DNA of 64,000 nucleotides from Streptomyces sp. G44 (GCF_016905445.1 NZ_JAFEXF010000010.1:1-64000); one strand, 5' to 3'. Shown: positions 51,675-61,815, counted from the stretch's first letter. The notes: a model not told the origin generated them from the sequence alone. Numbers and translations are program-made.

Positions 51675-52334
51675 GTGAGACGGCCCGGCGCCGTCGTAAG
51701 ACGAGCAGGTGGATACGTGACGAATCTGATGCCCTCCGCCGCCGGCGACCCCTCCATCGGTGGTGGCCTCGGCGACCAGGTCTACAACCGACTGCTCGGC
51801 GAGCGGATCATCTTCCTCGGCCAGGCCGTGGACGACGACATTGCCAACAAGATCACCGCGCAGCTGCTGCTTCTCGCCGCAGAGCCGGACAAGGACATCT
51901 TCCTTTACATCAACAGCCCCGGCGGCTCGATCACTGCGGGCATGGCGGTCTACGACACCATGCAGTACATCAAGAACGACGTGGTGACGATCGCGATGGG
52001 CATGGCGGCCTCCATGGGCCAGTTCCTGCTCAGCGCCGGTACGCCCGGCAAGCGCTTCGCCCTGCCGAACGCCGAGATCCTGATCCACCAGCCCTCCGCG
52101 GGCCTGGCGGGTTCCGCGTCGGACATCAAGATCCACGCCGAGCGTCTGCTGCACACCAAGCGCCGGATGGCCGAGCTCACCGCTCACCACACCGGCCAGA
52201 CCGTCGAGCAGATCACCCGCGACTCGGACCGCGACCGCTGGTTCGACCCGCAGGAGGCCAAGGAGTACGGCCTCATCGACGACATCATGCCCACCGCCGC
52301 CGGCATGCCGGGCGGGGGCGGCACGGGAGCCTGA
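51675..52334 (+). CDS. clpP1: ATP-dependent Clp protease proteolytic subunit 1
   Basis: 219 aa serine peptidase that assembles with ClpP2 into the tetradecameric Clp core. The catalytic Ser is in [20 protein letters not shown], the His in [14 protein letters not shown] and the Asp in [30 protein letters not shown] is the substrate strand. The GTG at 51675 gives the N-terminus known for S. coelicolor ClpP1 ([20 protein letters not shown]). A second GTG at 51717 ([10 protein letters not shown]) has its own AGGTGG and may also be used; the propeptide is removed in any case. Controlled by ClgR (see the site at 51538). Confidence 0.96.
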   Translation: MRRPGAVVRRAGGYVTNLMPSAAGDPSIGGGLGDQVYNRLLGERIIFLGQAVDDDIANKITAQLLLLAAEPDKDIFLYINSPGGSITAGMAVYDTMQYIKNDVVTIAMGMAASMGQFLLSAGTPGKRFALPNAEILIHQPSAGLAGSASDIKIHAERLLHTKRRMAELTAHHTGQTVEQITRDSDRDRWFDPQEAKEYGLIDDIMPTAAGMPGGGGTGA

Positions 52335-52396
52335 GGCACCCCTCAGCGTCCCGTAAGCCGAAACCTCAGCCCCCGCTCCTCAGGAGACCAAGAGAG

Positions 52397-53101
52397 ATGA
52401 ACAACTACCCCGGCAGCGGCCTCTACGAGCGCACCAAGGCCGAGCTCGGCCCGGCCGCGCAGGCCGAGTTCACCGGCGCCCGCGCCGAGTCCCGCTACGT
52501 CATCCCGCGCTTCGTCGAGCGCACCTCGCAGGGCGTGCGCGAGTACGACCCGTACGCGAAGCTCTTCGAGGAGCGCGTGATCTTCCTCGGCGTGCAGATC
52601 GACGACGCCTCCGCCAACGACGTCATGGCGCAGCTCCTGTGCCTGGAGTCGATGGACCCGGACCGCGACATCTCGATCTACATCAACAGCCCCGGCGGCT
52701 CGTTCACGGCCCTCACGGCCATCTACGACACGATGCAGTTCGTCAAGCCGGACGTACAGACCGTCTGCATGGGCCAGGCCGCCTCGGCCGCCGCGGTCCT
52801 GCTCGCGGCCGGCACGCCGGGCAAGCGCATGGCGCTCCCGAACGCCCGCGTCCTGATCCACCAGCCCTACAGCGAGACGGGCCGCGGTCAGGTCTCCGAC
52901 CTGGAGATCGCCGCCAACGAGATCCTCCGGATGCGCGCGCAGCTGGAGGAGATGCTGGCCAAGCACTCCACGACGCCGATCGAGAAGATCCGCGACGACA
53001 TCGAGCGCGACAAGATCCTCACGGCCGAGGACGCGCTCTCGTACGGCCTGGTCGACCAGATCATCTCCACCCGGAAGATGAACAACGCCTCGGTCGTCTG
53101 A
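52397..53101 (+). CDS. clpP2: ATP-dependent Clp protease proteolytic subunit 2
   Basis: 234 aa, ATG with AGGAGA upstream, 62 bases after clpP1 and co-transcribed with it. The catalytic Ser is in [20 protein letters not shown], the His in [14 protein letters not shown] and the Asp in [16 protein letters not shown]. The N-terminal 50 residues ([20 protein letters not shown]) are the propeptide typical of actinobacterial ClpP2. ClpP1 and ClpP2 form a mixed core in Streptomyces, gated by ClpX and ClpC. Confidence 0.97.
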   Translation: MNNYPGSGLYERTKAELGPAAQAEFTGARAESRYVIPRFVERTSQGVREYDPYAKLFEERVIFLGVQIDDASANDVMAQLLCLESMDPDRDISIYINSPGGSFTALTAIYDTMQFVKPDVQTVCMGQAASAAAVLLAAGTPGKRMALPNARVLIHQPYSETGRGQVSDLEIAANEILRMRAQLEEMLAKHSTTPIEKIRDDIERDKILTAEDALSYGLVDQIISTRKMNNASVV

Positions 53102-53125
53102 CGCGGCGCTGTAGCATCTGCCGCT

Positions 53126-53172
53126 CTTGGCATGGTTCGCGCACGACTCGCGTCGAAGCGAACCGTGCCAAG
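53126..53172. terminator. Stem-loop between clpP2 and clpX
   Basis: CTTGGCATGGTTCGC pairs with GCGAACCGTGCCAAG around 17 bases, with a single T-G wobble. It may terminate or process the clpP1P2 message, leaving clpX to a promoter near 53200-53216. Confidence 0.65.
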
Positions 53173-53267
53173 GGGGGCCCGAACGGGGGGCCCGGCAAGG
53201 TACCGTCGGATATGAGGCACCAGGAGCCGCTGAACGTGGCGTCTCCCAGGCGAAGGGGAAGCACCTC

Positions 53268-54554
53268 GTGGCACGCATCGGTGACGGCGGCGATCTGCTC
53301 AAGTGCTCGTTCTGCGGAAAGAGTCAGAAGCAGGTCAAGAAGCTCATCGCAGGCCCCGGTGTGTACATCTGCGACGAGTGCATCGACCTCTGTAACGAGA
53401 TCATCGAGGAAGAGCTCGCGGAGACGAGCGAGGTCCGCTGGGAGGAACTGCCCAAGCCTCGCGAGATCTACGAATTCCTTGAGGGCTACGTCGTGGGCCA
53501 GGAGCCCGCGAAGAAGGCCCTCTCGGTAGCGGTGTACAACCACTACAAGCGGGTCCAGGCAGGGGAGAACGGCGGCGCGCAGGGCCGTGACGACGCGATC
53601 GAACTCGCGAAGTCCAACATCCTGCTGCTCGGTCCGACCGGCTCCGGCAAGACGCTCCTGGCGCAGACGCTCGCCCGGATGCTGAACGTCCCGTTCGCCA
53701 TCGCGGACGCGACGGCGCTGACGGAGGCGGGCTATGTCGGCGAGGACGTCGAGAACATCCTGCTGAAGCTCATCCAGGCGGCCGACTACGACGTCAAGAA
53801 GGCCGAGACCGGGATCATCTACATCGACGAGATCGACAAGGTCGCCCGTAAGAGCGAGAACCCGTCGATCACCCGCGACGTCTCGGGCGAGGGCGTCCAG
53901 CAGGCCCTGCTGAAGATCCTGGAGGGCACCACGGCGTCGGTGCCGCCGCAGGGCGGCCGCAAGCACCCGCACCAGGAATTCATCCAGATCGACACGACGA
54001 ACGTGCTCTTCATCGTGGGCGGCGCCTTCTCCGGCCTCGAAAAGATCATCGAGTCGCGGGCGGGCGCGAAGGGCATCGGCTTCGGCGCCACCATCCGCTC
54101 CAAGCGCGAGATGGAGGAGAAGGACCAGTTCGAGGACATCATGCCGGAGGACCTGGTGAAGTTCGGGATGATCCCCGAGTTCATCGGCCGCCTCCCCGTG
54201 ATCACCTCGGTCCACAACCTCGACCGCGAGGCGCTGCTCCAGATCCTCGTCGAGCCGCGCAACGCGCTCGTGAAGCAGTACCAGCGCCTGTTCGAACTCG
54301 ACGGCGTGGAGCTGGACTTCGAGCGCGAGGCCCTGGAGGCCATCGCGGACCAGGCGATCCTGCGCCAGACCGGCGCGCGCGGCCTGCGTGCCATCATGGA
54401 GGAAGTCCTCCAGTCGGTGATGTACGAGGTGCCGTCCCGCAAGGACGTGGCCCGCGTCGTCATCACGGCGGACGTCGTCCGCTCCAACGTGAACCCGACG
54501 CTGGTGCCGCGCGAGGTGCGGGGTCCGGGCGCCGGGGAGCAGAAGTCCGCGTAG
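53268..54554 (+). CDS. clpX: ATP-dependent Clp protease ATP-binding subunit ClpX
   Basis: 428 aa unfoldase feeding ClpP1P2. The zinc-binding domain has CSFCGKS and CDECIDLC. Walker A is [15 protein letters not shown], Walker [15 protein letters not shown], and the pore loop [13 protein letters not shown]; sensor 2 lies in [23 protein letters not shown] is the IGF-type ClpP-binding loop region. The GTG start ([19 protein letters not shown]) has AAGGGGAAG upstream; the longer upstream frame crosses the stem-loop and is not needed. It ends at a strong terminator. Confidence 0.97.
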   Translation: MARIGDGGDLLKCSFCGKSQKQVKKLIAGPGVYICDECIDLCNEIIEEELAETSEVRWEELPKPREIYEFLEGYVVGQEPAKKALSVAVYNHYKRVQAGENGGAQGRDDAIELAKSNILLLGPTGSGKTLLAQTLARMLNVPFAIADATALTEAGYVGEDVENILLKLIQAADYDVKKAETGIIYIDEIDKVARKSENPSITRDVSGEGVQQALLKILEGTTASVPPQGGRKHPHQEFIQIDTTNVLFIVGGAFSGLEKIIESRAGAKGIGFGATIRSKREMEEKDQFEDIMPEDLVKFGMIPEFIGRLPVITSVHNLDREALLQILVEPRNALVKQYQRLFELDGVELDFEREALEAIADQAILRQTGARGLRAIMEEVLQSVMYEVPSRKDVARVVITADVVRSNVNPTLVPREVRGPGAGEQKSA

Positions 54555-54574
54555 GTTCCTCCGCGGTTCTCCGT

Positions 54575-54625
54575 ACGCACGAAGGGGCGCCCGGCGATTC
54601 GATCGCCGGGCGCCCCTTCGTGCGT
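54575..54625. terminator. clpX terminator, 24-bp perfect stem
   Basis: Positions 54575-54598 pair perfectly with 54602-54625 around TCG. The stem is among the longest in the window and also serves the convergent paralogue gene that stops at 54642. Confidence 0.9.
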
Positions 54626-54641
54626 CGTGGTGCGGCCGGGG

Positions 54642-55514
54642 CTACTCGACCTCGACGCGTACGTCGTCGCGCAGGTCGGCGACCTGGGCCGCGAGGTCCT
54701 TCAGCGCGATGTCCTCGCCGGTGCGGGTCGCGGCGGCGTCGGAGTACACGGCGTACGCGACCGTGCTGTGGTCACCCCAGACGCACATCGGTGTCTGGAA
54801 GCTGTTGGGGACGCCCGCGTCGTCCGAGCCGACCGCGCCCATGCTGTACTCGGCCTTCTGGCACTTCATGATGCCGTTCTCGAAGCCGTCGGGCGTGAAC
54901 TCCTGCGGTTCGCCGATGAGCTTCATGCCCCCGTCGGAGCCGTTCATCGAGTTCTTCTCCGTCTCCGCGAACATCGCGTCGACGACCTTCTCCGGATCGT
55001 CCACGTCGCCGTACACACCGGAGTAGTTGAGGGACTTCATGGCCGGGCCCTCGCCGTGCTGGTAGGCGGCGTGGATGTCCTTGGGGTTGCTGATGCCCCG
55101 CTTCTCCAGGTCCTCCAGGTCACTCGACGACATGCCGCCACCGCCGCCGGAGCCCTCCAGCTTCTTGAAGTTGCCGAGGACGGTCGCGGGCGCCGTCAGC
55201 TTGTACCTCTTGCCGTCGTCGGCGACCGAGGAACCGTCGTCCTTGGCGAAGAGGAAGTACCCGCCGACGGCAGCGGCGGCCACGACCACGACGGCGCCGA
55301 TGACGAGCCCGGTCTTCTTGCCTCCGCCGCCCCGCGGGGGCGGAGGGAACTGCCCGTAGGGGGCGGGCTGCTGTTGGGGGTGCTGCCCGTAGGGGCCGGG
55401 TTGCTGGGGCGGCGGGCCGCCATAGGGGCCGGGTTGCTGGGGCGGGGGGCCGCCGTACGGGCCGGGCTGCTGGGGCGGCGGGCTGCCGTACGGGCCGGGC
55501 TGGTTGTAGCTCAC
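54642..55514 (-). CDS. Pro-rich single-pass membrane protein, paralogue 1 of 4
   Basis: 290 aa. The cytosolic N-terminal 65 residues are QQPGPYGGPP-type repeats. After two Lys comes one transmembrane helix (GLVIGAVVVVAAAAVGGYFL, residues 69-90). The outer domain contains KLTAPATVLGNFKKLEG, YSGVYGDVDDPEKVVDAMFA, MKCQKAEYS, PMCVWGDHSTVAYAV and a C-terminal LAAQVADLRDDVRVEVE. The two conserved Cys (MKCQ and CVWGDHST) probably form a disulphide. The GTG start is preceded by GAGGGG. It is the first of four neighbours on the same strand sharing this plan; the family is not one I can name, and no enzymatic motif is seen. Confidence 0.8.
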   Translation of the reverse strand: MSYNQPGPYGSPPPQQPGPYGGPPPQQPGPYGGPPPQQPGPYGQHPQQQPAPYGQFPPPPRGGGGKKTGLVIGAVVVVAAAAVGGYFLFAKDDGSSVADDGKRYKLTAPATVLGNFKKLEGSGGGGGMSSSDLEDLEKRGISNPKDIHAAYQHGEGPAMKSLNYSGVYGDVDDPEKVVDAMFAETEKNSMNGSDGGMKLIGEPQEFTPDGFENGIMKCQKAEYSMGAVGSDDAGVPNSFQTPMCVWGDHSTVAYAVYSDAAATRTGEDIALKDLAAQVADLRDDVRVEVE

Positions 55515-55578
55515 TGCTTGGGGTTCCCCTCGTCGGTGGTGCGGTGGTGCGGTGGTGCGGTGGTGCTGCGGCCTGGCG

Positions 55579-56547
55579 TCAGAGCTTGACGCGGACTTCC
55601 TTGCGGACCTTGAGCGCGGTGGCCGAGGCGTCCTTGAGCGACACCTTGCCCGCCAGGGCATCGGCGACCTCGACCGGTATGACGACGGCGACGGTGCTGT
55701 GGTCGCCCCAGATGCAGACCGGCATGCGGATCTCCTTGGGGGCGGAGGACGAACCGGTGCTCGGGCCCTTGTTCTCGATCACGGACTCCTGGCACTTGAG
55801 GACGACCTGGTCCGTGCTGAAGTCCTTGGGGCTGCCGACCAGCCTGCCCGTCTCCGAACCGCCGGGCGCCATGGAGTCCTTCTTGACCTTGGCGAACATG
55901 CCGTCGACGACCTTGCCCGGGTCGCCGACCTCGCCGTAGACCCCCATGAACTGGATGGCCTTCTGGGCGAGGGGGTTCTCGCCCGCCTCCGTCTTGTAGC
56001 CGGCGTCGACGTCCTCGGGGTTCTTCACGCCGGCCTTCTCGGCGGCCTTGATGTCGCTGGAGTTGAAGCCGCCGGGCCGCGTGTCGTCCTTCTCGTACTC
56101 GCTCAGCAGCGTCTCGGGCGTGACCAGCTTGTGCGCCCCGTCGTCCGCCACGGAGGAGGAACCGCCGCTGTCGCCGCCGCCGAAAACCAAGTACGCGCCG
56201 ACGCCGACGGCGGCGACCACCGCGACGGCGCCGATGATCAGGCCGGCCTTCTTCTTGCCGCCTCCGGGCGGGGGCGGGGGCGGGACCTGCCCGTAGGGGG
56301 CCTGCTGCGGGAACTGCCCGTAGGGGCCGGGCTGCTGGGGCTGGCCGTAGCCGCCGGGGGGCTGCTGCGGGTAGCCGTACCCGGGCTGCGGCTGCGGCGG
56401 GGGAGCCTGCGGGGGGTAGCCGTAGCCGGGCTGCGGGGCCTGCGGCGGCTGGCCGTAGGGGCCGCCGGGCTGCTGCGGCGGCTGGCCGTACGGCCCGGGC
56501 TGCTGGGGCGGCTGTCCCCCGTACGGGCCCGGCTGGTTGTAGCTCAT
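55579..56547 (-). CDS. Pro-rich single-pass membrane protein, paralogue 2 of 4
   Basis: 322 aa, ATG with GGAGGGG seven bases upstream. A longer Pro/Gln/Gly/Tyr tail (GYGYPPQAPPPQPQPGYGYP, APYGQVPPPPPPGGGKKK) precedes the helix AGLIIGAVAVVAAVGVGAYL. The outer domain matches its siblings: KLVTPETLLSEYEKD, MGVYGEVGDPGKVVDGMFAK, LKCQESVIE, PVCIWGDHSTVAVVI, ALKVRKEVRVKL. It lies 64 bases from paralogue 1 with its own ribosome site, so each gene may be expressed independently. Pro-rich tails of this kind occur in cell-wall or secretion-associated actinobacterial membrane proteins; the function is unknown. Confidence 0.8.
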   Translation of the reverse strand: MSYNQPGPYGGQPPQQPGPYGQPPQQPGGPYGQPPQAPQPGYGYPPQAPPPQPQPGYGYPQQPPGGYGQPQQPGPYGQFPQQAPYGQVPPPPPPGGGKKKAGLIIGAVAVVAAVGVGAYLVFGGGDSGGSSSVADDGAHKLVTPETLLSEYEKDDTRPGGFNSSDIKAAEKAGVKNPEDVDAGYKTEAGENPLAQKAIQFMGVYGEVGDPGKVVDGMFAKVKKDSMAPGGSETGRLVGSPKDFSTDQVVLKCQESVIENKGPSTGSSSAPKEIRMPVCIWGDHSTVAVVIPVEVADALAGKVSLKDASATALKVRKEVRVKL

Positions 56548-56663
56548 GGGTTTCCCCTCCGAAATGCTTATGTGTTCCCGACATCCTGACGCAAGGAGGC
56601 CCGGCGGAATCACCAGGCCTTCTTCGTCGGCGCAGCGGGGCCGTGTGCGGCCCGTGGACGGTG

Positions 56664-57668
56664 TCAGCGCTTGACGCGGACTTCGCCCCGGAATTCGGCC
56701 GTGGTCGTCGCGGCCTCGTCGAGGTCGGCGCTCTGGCCGGAGAGCGCGCTCGCCACGTCGGTGGTGACGACGTAGCCGATGGTGCTGTGGTCGCCCCAGA
56801 TGCAGGTCGCGGCGGACATCTCGCTGGGCCCGGAGGAACCGGCCGTCGTGCCGGCCGTGCCCGCGGCGCCGCTCAGATCGACCTTCATCTCCTGGCACTT
56901 GAGGACGGCGCCGTCCAGTCCGCTCGGCGTGTACTCCTTCGGGCTGCCGACCAGGGTGACCTGCTGGCCACCGCCGCCCGCGCCGGCCTTCGCCTCCTTC
57001 TCGGCGTTCGTGAACATGTGGTCGACGACGCCCTCGGGGTCCGCGATGTCGCCGTAGACGCCGCCGAAGCTGAGGACCTTCTGCGCCATCGGGTTGTCCT
57101 TGCTGCCCGACTCGTACTGGGCCCGCACGTCCTTGGGGTTCTTCACACCCGCCGCCTCGGCCTTGTCGAGGTCGACGCTGTTGAGGCCGCTGGAGCGCTC
57201 CGGGTCCTTCTTGTAGTCGGTCAGGACGGTCTCCGGGGTCGTGAGCTTGTGCGGGCCGTCGTCCTTGACGCCGGAGTCGCCGCCGCTCCCCGCCACGTTC
57301 GACGAACCGCCGTTCTTGCCGCCGCCCTTGTCGTCGTCACCGCCCGCGAGAAGGAAGTAGCCGCCGACCGCGGCAGCGGCCACCACGGCCACCGCGCCGA
57401 TGACCAGGCCGGTCTTCTTCCTGCCGCCGCCGGGGGGCGGCGGCGGGAGCTGGCCGTAGGGGGCCTGCTGCCCGTAAGGAGCCTGGGGCTGCTGCCCGTA
57501 GGGGCCGGGCTGCTGGGGCTGGCTGTAGCCGCCCTGGTGGGGGGCGTGCGGCGGGGGAGCCTGCGGGGGGTAACCGTAGCCGGGCTGCGGAGCCTGGGGC
57601 GGCTGGCCGTACGGCCCGGGCTGCTGGGGCTGCTGGCCGCCGTACGGGCCCGGCTGGTGGTAGCTCAT
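56664..57668 (-). CDS. Pro-rich single-pass membrane protein, paralogue 3 of 4
   Basis: 334 aa. The tail begins MSYHQPGPYGGQQPQQPGPY and ends QLPPPPPGGGRKK. The helix is TGLVIGAVAVVAAAAVGGYF, followed by an Asp/Gly/Lys/Ser-rich linker of about 35 residues, longer than in its siblings. The outer domain has KLTTPETVLTDYKKD, FGGVYGDIADPEGVVDHMFT, LKCQEMKVD, TCIWGDHSTIGYVVT and a terminal FRGEVRVKR. About 116 bases separate it from paralogue 2. Of the four, its outer domain looks most like paralogue 2. Confidence 0.8.
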   Translation of the reverse strand: MSYHQPGPYGGQQPQQPGPYGQPPQAPQPGYGYPPQAPPPHAPHQGGYSQPQQPGPYGQQPQAPYGQQAPYGQLPPPPPGGGRKKTGLVIGAVAVVAAAAVGGYFLLAGGDDDKGGGKNGGSSNVAGSGGDSGVKDDGPHKLTTPETVLTDYKKDPERSSGLNSVDLDKAEAAGVKNPKDVRAQYESGSKDNPMAQKVLSFGGVYGDIADPEGVVDHMFTNAEKEAKAGAGGGGQQVTLVGSPKEYTPSGLDGAVLKCQEMKVDLSGAAGTAGTTAGSSGPSEMSAATCIWGDHSTIGYVVTTDVASALSGQSADLDEAATTTAEFRGEVRVKR

Positions 57669-57690
57669 TACTGGGGGTCCCTCCCGATGC

Positions 57691-58107
57691 TTACGCGTTC
57701 CGAACATCCTGTCGGATGAACGCGGGAGGGCGGGGTGGCCGGAGCGGATCGATGCGCAGTTGTTGAACGGCTGTTCCAGAGCGCGGATGTGGTGTCCGTC
57801 GTGTGAGGGCCCGGAGCGGGCGCTCACCGAGGTGGGAGTCGTAGCCCTTGGCGGTCGGTGACCAGTAGACGGTGGCGAGTTCCTCCTGCATGCCGAGGAG
57901 GAGGCAGACCGGTACACCCGCCCTTCCGTACCGCTCGACCTTGTCGGTGAGGTCGTCGTCCCGGGTGGAGGGGGAGGTCGGCTCGGCGACGAAGGAGAGC
58001 CCGTCGCCGTCCAGCTGGTTGCTCGTGGTCGGGCGGGTCCGCCGGTGGGCCGCGTGGAGGTCCGGGCCGTACGCCCGCTCGACCCCGCCAGTCGACAGGC
58101 GCTCGGG
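57691..58107 (-). pseudogene. Remnant of a Uma2-family endonuclease
   Basis: The 439-base gap between paralogues 3 and 4 is not empty. An open frame running on after the paralogue-4 stop reads NQLDGDGLSFVAEPTSPSTR, DDDLTDKVERYGRAGVPVCL, LLGMQEELATVYWSPTAKGY and DSHL. This matches the central and C-terminal part of Uma2 (DUF820) nucleases, where 'VVEVTSPST...DK...YARAGVPVYLLVD' precedes the second catalytic segment. There is no start codon with a ribosome site, the N-terminal third is absent, and similarity ends abruptly after DSHL. It is a 5'- and 3'-truncated relic. Confidence 0.65.
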
Positions 58108-59055
58108 TCACGCCTTCACGCGCGCCGCCTTGCGCAGGTCGGCCGCGAAGGAGGCGACCTCGTCGGTGGCCATGCCGCCGTTGCCCTGCGCCATCGCCGC
58201 CAGGTCGGCTCCGGCGACGATGCCGTACGTGCTGTGGTCGGCCCAGATGCAGATCGGCAGCTTCACCAGCTCGTCGCCCTCGCTGAAGTTGGCGGTCTGG
58301 CACTTCATGACGGCGTTGTCGAGGCTGTCGGGTTCCACGGTCTCGGGGCTGCCGACCAGCTCGACCTTCTCGCCGTCGCCCGCGTTGTCGTCCGACTCCT
58401 TCTCGGCCTTCTCGCCGGCCTTGGCGAAGCCGGCGTCGACGGCCTTCTCCGGGTCGGCGATCTCGCCGTAGATCCCCTGAAAGCTCATCTGTCTTCCTTT
58501 TGGAGCCGTGCCCGATGTGTACGCGGCCGCCGCGTTCTCGGCGTTCTTGATGCCGATTTCCTCGGCATCCCTCTTGTCGCCGGTGTTGAGGGGGCCGTCG
58601 TCCGGGCTGTTCTCGCCCTTCTCGTACGCGCCCACCGACGCGGGAAGCACCAGCTTGTGCGCCCCGTCGTCCTCGACCGAAGCCGAGCCGCCGCCCCCGC
58701 CGAACAGGAAGTACGCGCCGATGCCCAGCGCGGCCACCACCGCGACGGCGCCGACGATCAGACCGGTCTTCTTCTTGCCGCCGCCGGGCGGGGGCGGAGG
58801 AGGCGGGAACTGCCCGTAGGGGCCGGGCTGGCCGAAGCCGCCCTGCTGGGGCGCCTGCTGCGGGGGCTGCGGGTAGCCGTAGCCCGGCTGGGGCTGCTGC
58901 GGCGGGACCCCTTGCGGCGGCTGCCCGTAGGGGCCGGGCTGCGGCTGACCGTACGGGCCGGGCTGCTGCGGCTGCGGCTGACCATACGGACCGGGCTGCT
59001 GCCCGTACGGGCCCGGCTGCTGACCGTCGTACGGGCCCGGCTGGTGGTGGCTCAT
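58108..59055 (-). CDS. Pro-rich single-pass membrane protein, paralogue 4 of 4
   Basis: 315 aa, the most divergent copy. The tail starts MSHHQPGPYDGQQPGPYGQQ. The helix is TGLIVGAVAVVAALGIGAYF. The outer domain has KLVLPASVGAYEKGE, FQGIYGEIADPEKAVDAGFA, MKCQTANFS and ICIWADHSTYGIVAG, with Ala for the Gly of WGDHST, and ends ADLRKAARVKA. It is divergent from valS (136-base gap) and separated from paralogue 3 by the Uma2 remnant, which suggests an insertion followed by decay in an originally tighter array. Confidence 0.8.
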   Translation of the reverse strand: MSHHQPGPYDGQQPGPYGQQPGPYGQPQPQQPGPYGQPQPGPYGQPPQGVPPQQPQPGYGYPQPPQQAPQQGGFGQPGPYGQFPPPPPPPGGGKKKTGLIVGAVAVVAALGIGAYFLFGGGGGSASVEDDGAHKLVLPASVGAYEKGENSPDDGPLNTGDKRDAEEIGIKNAENAAAAYTSGTAPKGRQMSFQGIYGEIADPEKAVDAGFAKAGEKAEKESDDNAGDGEKVELVGSPETVEPDSLDNAVMKCQTANFSEGDELVKLPICIWADHSTYGIVAGADLAAMAQGNGGMATDEVASFAADLRKAARVKA

Positions 59056-59190
59056 CGTGGGGTCCCCCTCGGAACTCTGATGTGTCCCCGACATCCTGGA
59101 CGACGTACGGCCCTCGTGGAGCCCCCGGCCGCAAGCGATGTCGAACATTCCGGTTTCGGGACCGCTCCACCACCCCTCTAAACTGACCGC

Positions 59191-61815
59191 GTGACCGAGA
59201 ACGCTCAGCAGCAGCCCCCAGCGACCACCCCCGAACTGCCGACCCAGTACGCGCCGGCCGAGGTAGAGGGGCCGCTGTACGAGCGCTGGGTGGAACGGGG
59301 GTACTTCTCAGCCGACGAGAAGAGCGAGAAGCCGCCGTACACCGTCGTCATCCCCCCGCCCAACGTCACCGGCGCGCTCCACCTGGGCCACGCCTTCGAG
59401 CACACGCTGATCGACGCCCTCACCCGCCGCAAGCGCATGCAGGGCTTCGAGACGCTGTGGCAGCCCGGCATGGACCACGCGGGCATCGCCACGCAGAACG
59501 TGGTCGAGCGCGAGCTGGCCAAGGAGGGCAAGTCCCGCCACGACCTCGGGCGCGAGGCGTTCATCGAGCGCGTCTGGAAGTGGAAGGGCGAGTCCGGCGG
59601 CCAGATCTCCGGCCAGATGCGCCGCCTCGGCGACGGCGTCGACTGGGAGCGCGAGCGCTTCACCATGGACGAGGGCCTCTCCCAGGCCGTCCAGACCATC
59701 TTCAAGAAGCTCTACGACGACGAGCTGATCTACCGCGCCGAGCGCATCATCAACTGGTGCCCGCGCTGCCTGACGGCGATCTCCGACATCGAGGTCGAGT
59801 ACCAGGACGACGACGGCGAGCTCGTCTCGATCAAGTACGGCGAGGGCGACGAGACGCTCGTCGTCGCCACCACCCGCGCCGAGACGATGCTCGGCGACAC
59901 CGCCGTCGCGGTCCACCCCGACGACGAGCGCTACCGGCACCTCGTCGGCAAGCAGATCAAGCTGCCGCTCACCGACCGCACCATCCCGGTCGTCGCCGAC
60001 GAGCACGTCGACCCCGAGTTCGGCACCGGCGCCGTCAAGGTGACCCCGGCCCACGACCCGAACGACTTCGAGATCGGCCAGCGCCACTCGCTGCCGAACA
60101 TCGCGGTCATGGACGAGCACGCCGTCATCACCGCGCACGGCCCCTTCCAGGGCCTGGACCGCCTGGAGGCCCGCTCCGCCATCGTCGGCGCGCTGCGCGC
60201 CGAGGGCCGCGTCGTCGCCGAGAAGCGCCCGTACACGCACTCGGTCGGCCACTGCTCGCGCTGCAAGACCACCATCGAACCGCGCCTGTCGATGCAGTGG
60301 TGGGTCAAGGTCGGCCCGCTCGCCAAGGCCGCCGGTGACGCGGTCCGCGACGGCAAGGTCACGATCCACCCGCAGGAGATGGAGAAGCGGTACTTCGACT
60401 GGGTCGACAACCTCCACGACTGGTGCATCTCGCGCCAGCTCTGGTGGGGCCACCGCATCCCCGTCTGGTACGGGCCCAACGGCGAAGTCGTCTGCGTCGG
60501 ACCCGACGACGAGGCTCCCACCGGCGAGGGTTGGAGGCAGGACAACGACGTGCTCGACACGTGGTTCTCCTCCGGCCTGTGGCCGTTCTCCACGATGGGC
60601 TGGCCCGAGCAGACGGAGTCGCTCGCGAAGTTCTATCCGAACTCGGTCCTCGTCACCGGCTACGACATCCTCTTCTTCTGGGTCGCCCGGATGATGATGT
60701 TCGGCCTGTACGCGATGGACGGCACCCCGCCGTTCCACACGATCGTGCTGCACGGCATGGTCCGCGACCAGTTCGGCAAGAAGATGTCGAAGTCCTTCGG
60801 CAACGCGGTCAACCCGCTGGACTGGATGGACAAGTACGGCTCGGACGCCCTGCGCTTCACCCTCGCCCGCGGCGCCAACCCGGGCACCGACGTGCCGATC
60901 GGCGAGGACTGGGTCCAGGGCTCGCGCAACTTCGCCAACAAGATCTGGAACGCCACGCGCTTCGCGATGATGAACGGCGCCACGATCGAGGGCGACCTGC
61001 CCCCGGCCGAGCAGCTGTCCGCCACCGACCGCTGGGTGCTCTCCCGCCTGAACGCGACGGTCGCCGAAGTCGACGCGCTCTACGACGACTACCAGTTCGC
61101 CAAGCTCTCCGACGCCCTCTTCCACTTCGCGTGGGACGAGGTCTTCGACTGGTACGTCGAGCTGTCCAAGACGACGTTCATGGCGGGCGGCGAGGGCGCG
61201 AAGGTCTCGGCCCGCGTCCTCGGCGAGGTCCTCGACGTCACGCTGCGCCTGCTCCACCCGATCGTCCCGTTCGTGACGGAGACCCTCTGGACGGCCCTGA
61301 CGGGCGGCGAGTCCCTCGTCGTCGCCGACTGGCCCGCCGACAGCGGCTTCCGTGACGCCGGCGCCGAACGGGAGATCGAGACGCTCCAGCAGGTCATCAC
61401 CGAGGTCCGCCGCTTCCGCGCCGACCAGGGCCTCCAGCCGGGCCAGAAGGTCCCGGCCCGGCTGACCCTGGACGGCACGGCGCTCGCCCCGCACGAGGCC
61501 GCCATCCGCCAGCTGCTGCGCCTCCAGCCGGAGGGCGACGCCTTCACGGCGACGGCGACGCTGCCGGTCTCGGGCGCCACCGTCGCGCTCGACCTGTCCG
61601 GCACGATCGACGTCGAGGCCGAGCGCAAGCGCCTGGCCAAGGACCTCGCCGCCGCCGAGAAGGAGAAGGCGCAGGCCGAGGCGAAGCTCGGCAACGAAGC
61701 GTTCCTGGCCAAGGCTCCCGACCAGGTCGTGGACAAGATCCGCGGCCGCCTCACCAAGGCGGAGGCCGACATCGCCCGCCTGACGGCGCAGCTGGAGGCA
61801 CTGCCGGCCGCGTGA
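59191..61815 (+). CDS. valS: Valyl-tRNA synthetase
   Basis: 874 aa class Ia aminoacyl-tRNA synthetase. The HIGH-type motif is [20 protein letters not shown] and the KMSKS motif [19 protein letters not shown]. The editing domain ([20 protein letters not shown]) lies between them. The C-terminal coiled coil ([40 protein letters not shown]) is the tRNA-binding arm found only in ValRS. The GTG start has no ribosome site. TAAACT at 59179-59184 lies six bases before it, so the mRNA appears leaderless and no T-box leader is present. It is followed by its own terminator. Confidence 0.98.
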   Translation: MTENAQQQPPATTPELPTQYAPAEVEGPLYERWVERGYFSADEKSEKPPYTVVIPPPNVTGALHLGHAFEHTLIDALTRRKRMQGFETLWQPGMDHAGIATQNVVERELAKEGKSRHDLGREAFIERVWKWKGESGGQISGQMRRLGDGVDWERERFTMDEGLSQAVQTIFKKLYDDELIYRAERIINWCPRCLTAISDIEVEYQDDDGELVSIKYGEGDETLVVATTRAETMLGDTAVAVHPDDERYRHLVGKQIKLPLTDRTIPVVADEHVDPEFGTGAVKVTPAHDPNDFEIGQRHSLPNIAVMDEHAVITAHGPFQGLDRLEARSAIVGALRAEGRVVAEKRPYTHSVGHCSRCKTTIEPRLSMQWWVKVGPLAKAAGDAVRDGKVTIHPQEMEKRYFDWVDNLHDWCISRQLWWGHRIPVWYGPNGEVVCVGPDDEAPTGEGWRQDNDVLDTWFSSGLWPFSTMGWPEQTESLAKFYPNSVLVTGYDILFFWVARMMMFGLYAMDGTPPFHTIVLHGMVRDQFGKKMSKSFGNAVNPLDWMDKYGSDALRFTLARGANPGTDVPIGEDWVQGSRNFANKIWNATRFAMMNGATIEGDLPPAEQLSATDRWVLSRLNATVAEVDALYDDYQFAKLSDALFHFAWDEVFDWYVELSKTTFMAGGEGAKVSARVLGEVLDVTLRLLHPIVPFVTETLWTALTGGESLVVADWPADSGFRDAGAEREIETLQQVITEVRRFRADQGLQPGQKVPARLTLDGTALAPHEAAIRQLLRLQPEGDAFTATATLPVSGATVALDLSGTIDVEAERKRLAKDLAAAEKEKAQAEAKLGNEAFLAKAPDQVVDKIRGRLTKAEADIARLTAQLEALPAA

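Noticed and set aside
53131-53160. Second ClgR site before clpX
   Set aside because: GTTCGC is present, but no GCG follows at five bases. The repeat is better explained as the arm of the clpP2-clpX stem-loop.
59056-59190. T-box or other riboswitch before valS
   Set aside because: A -10 element six bases before the start codon leaves no leader for a riboswitch.
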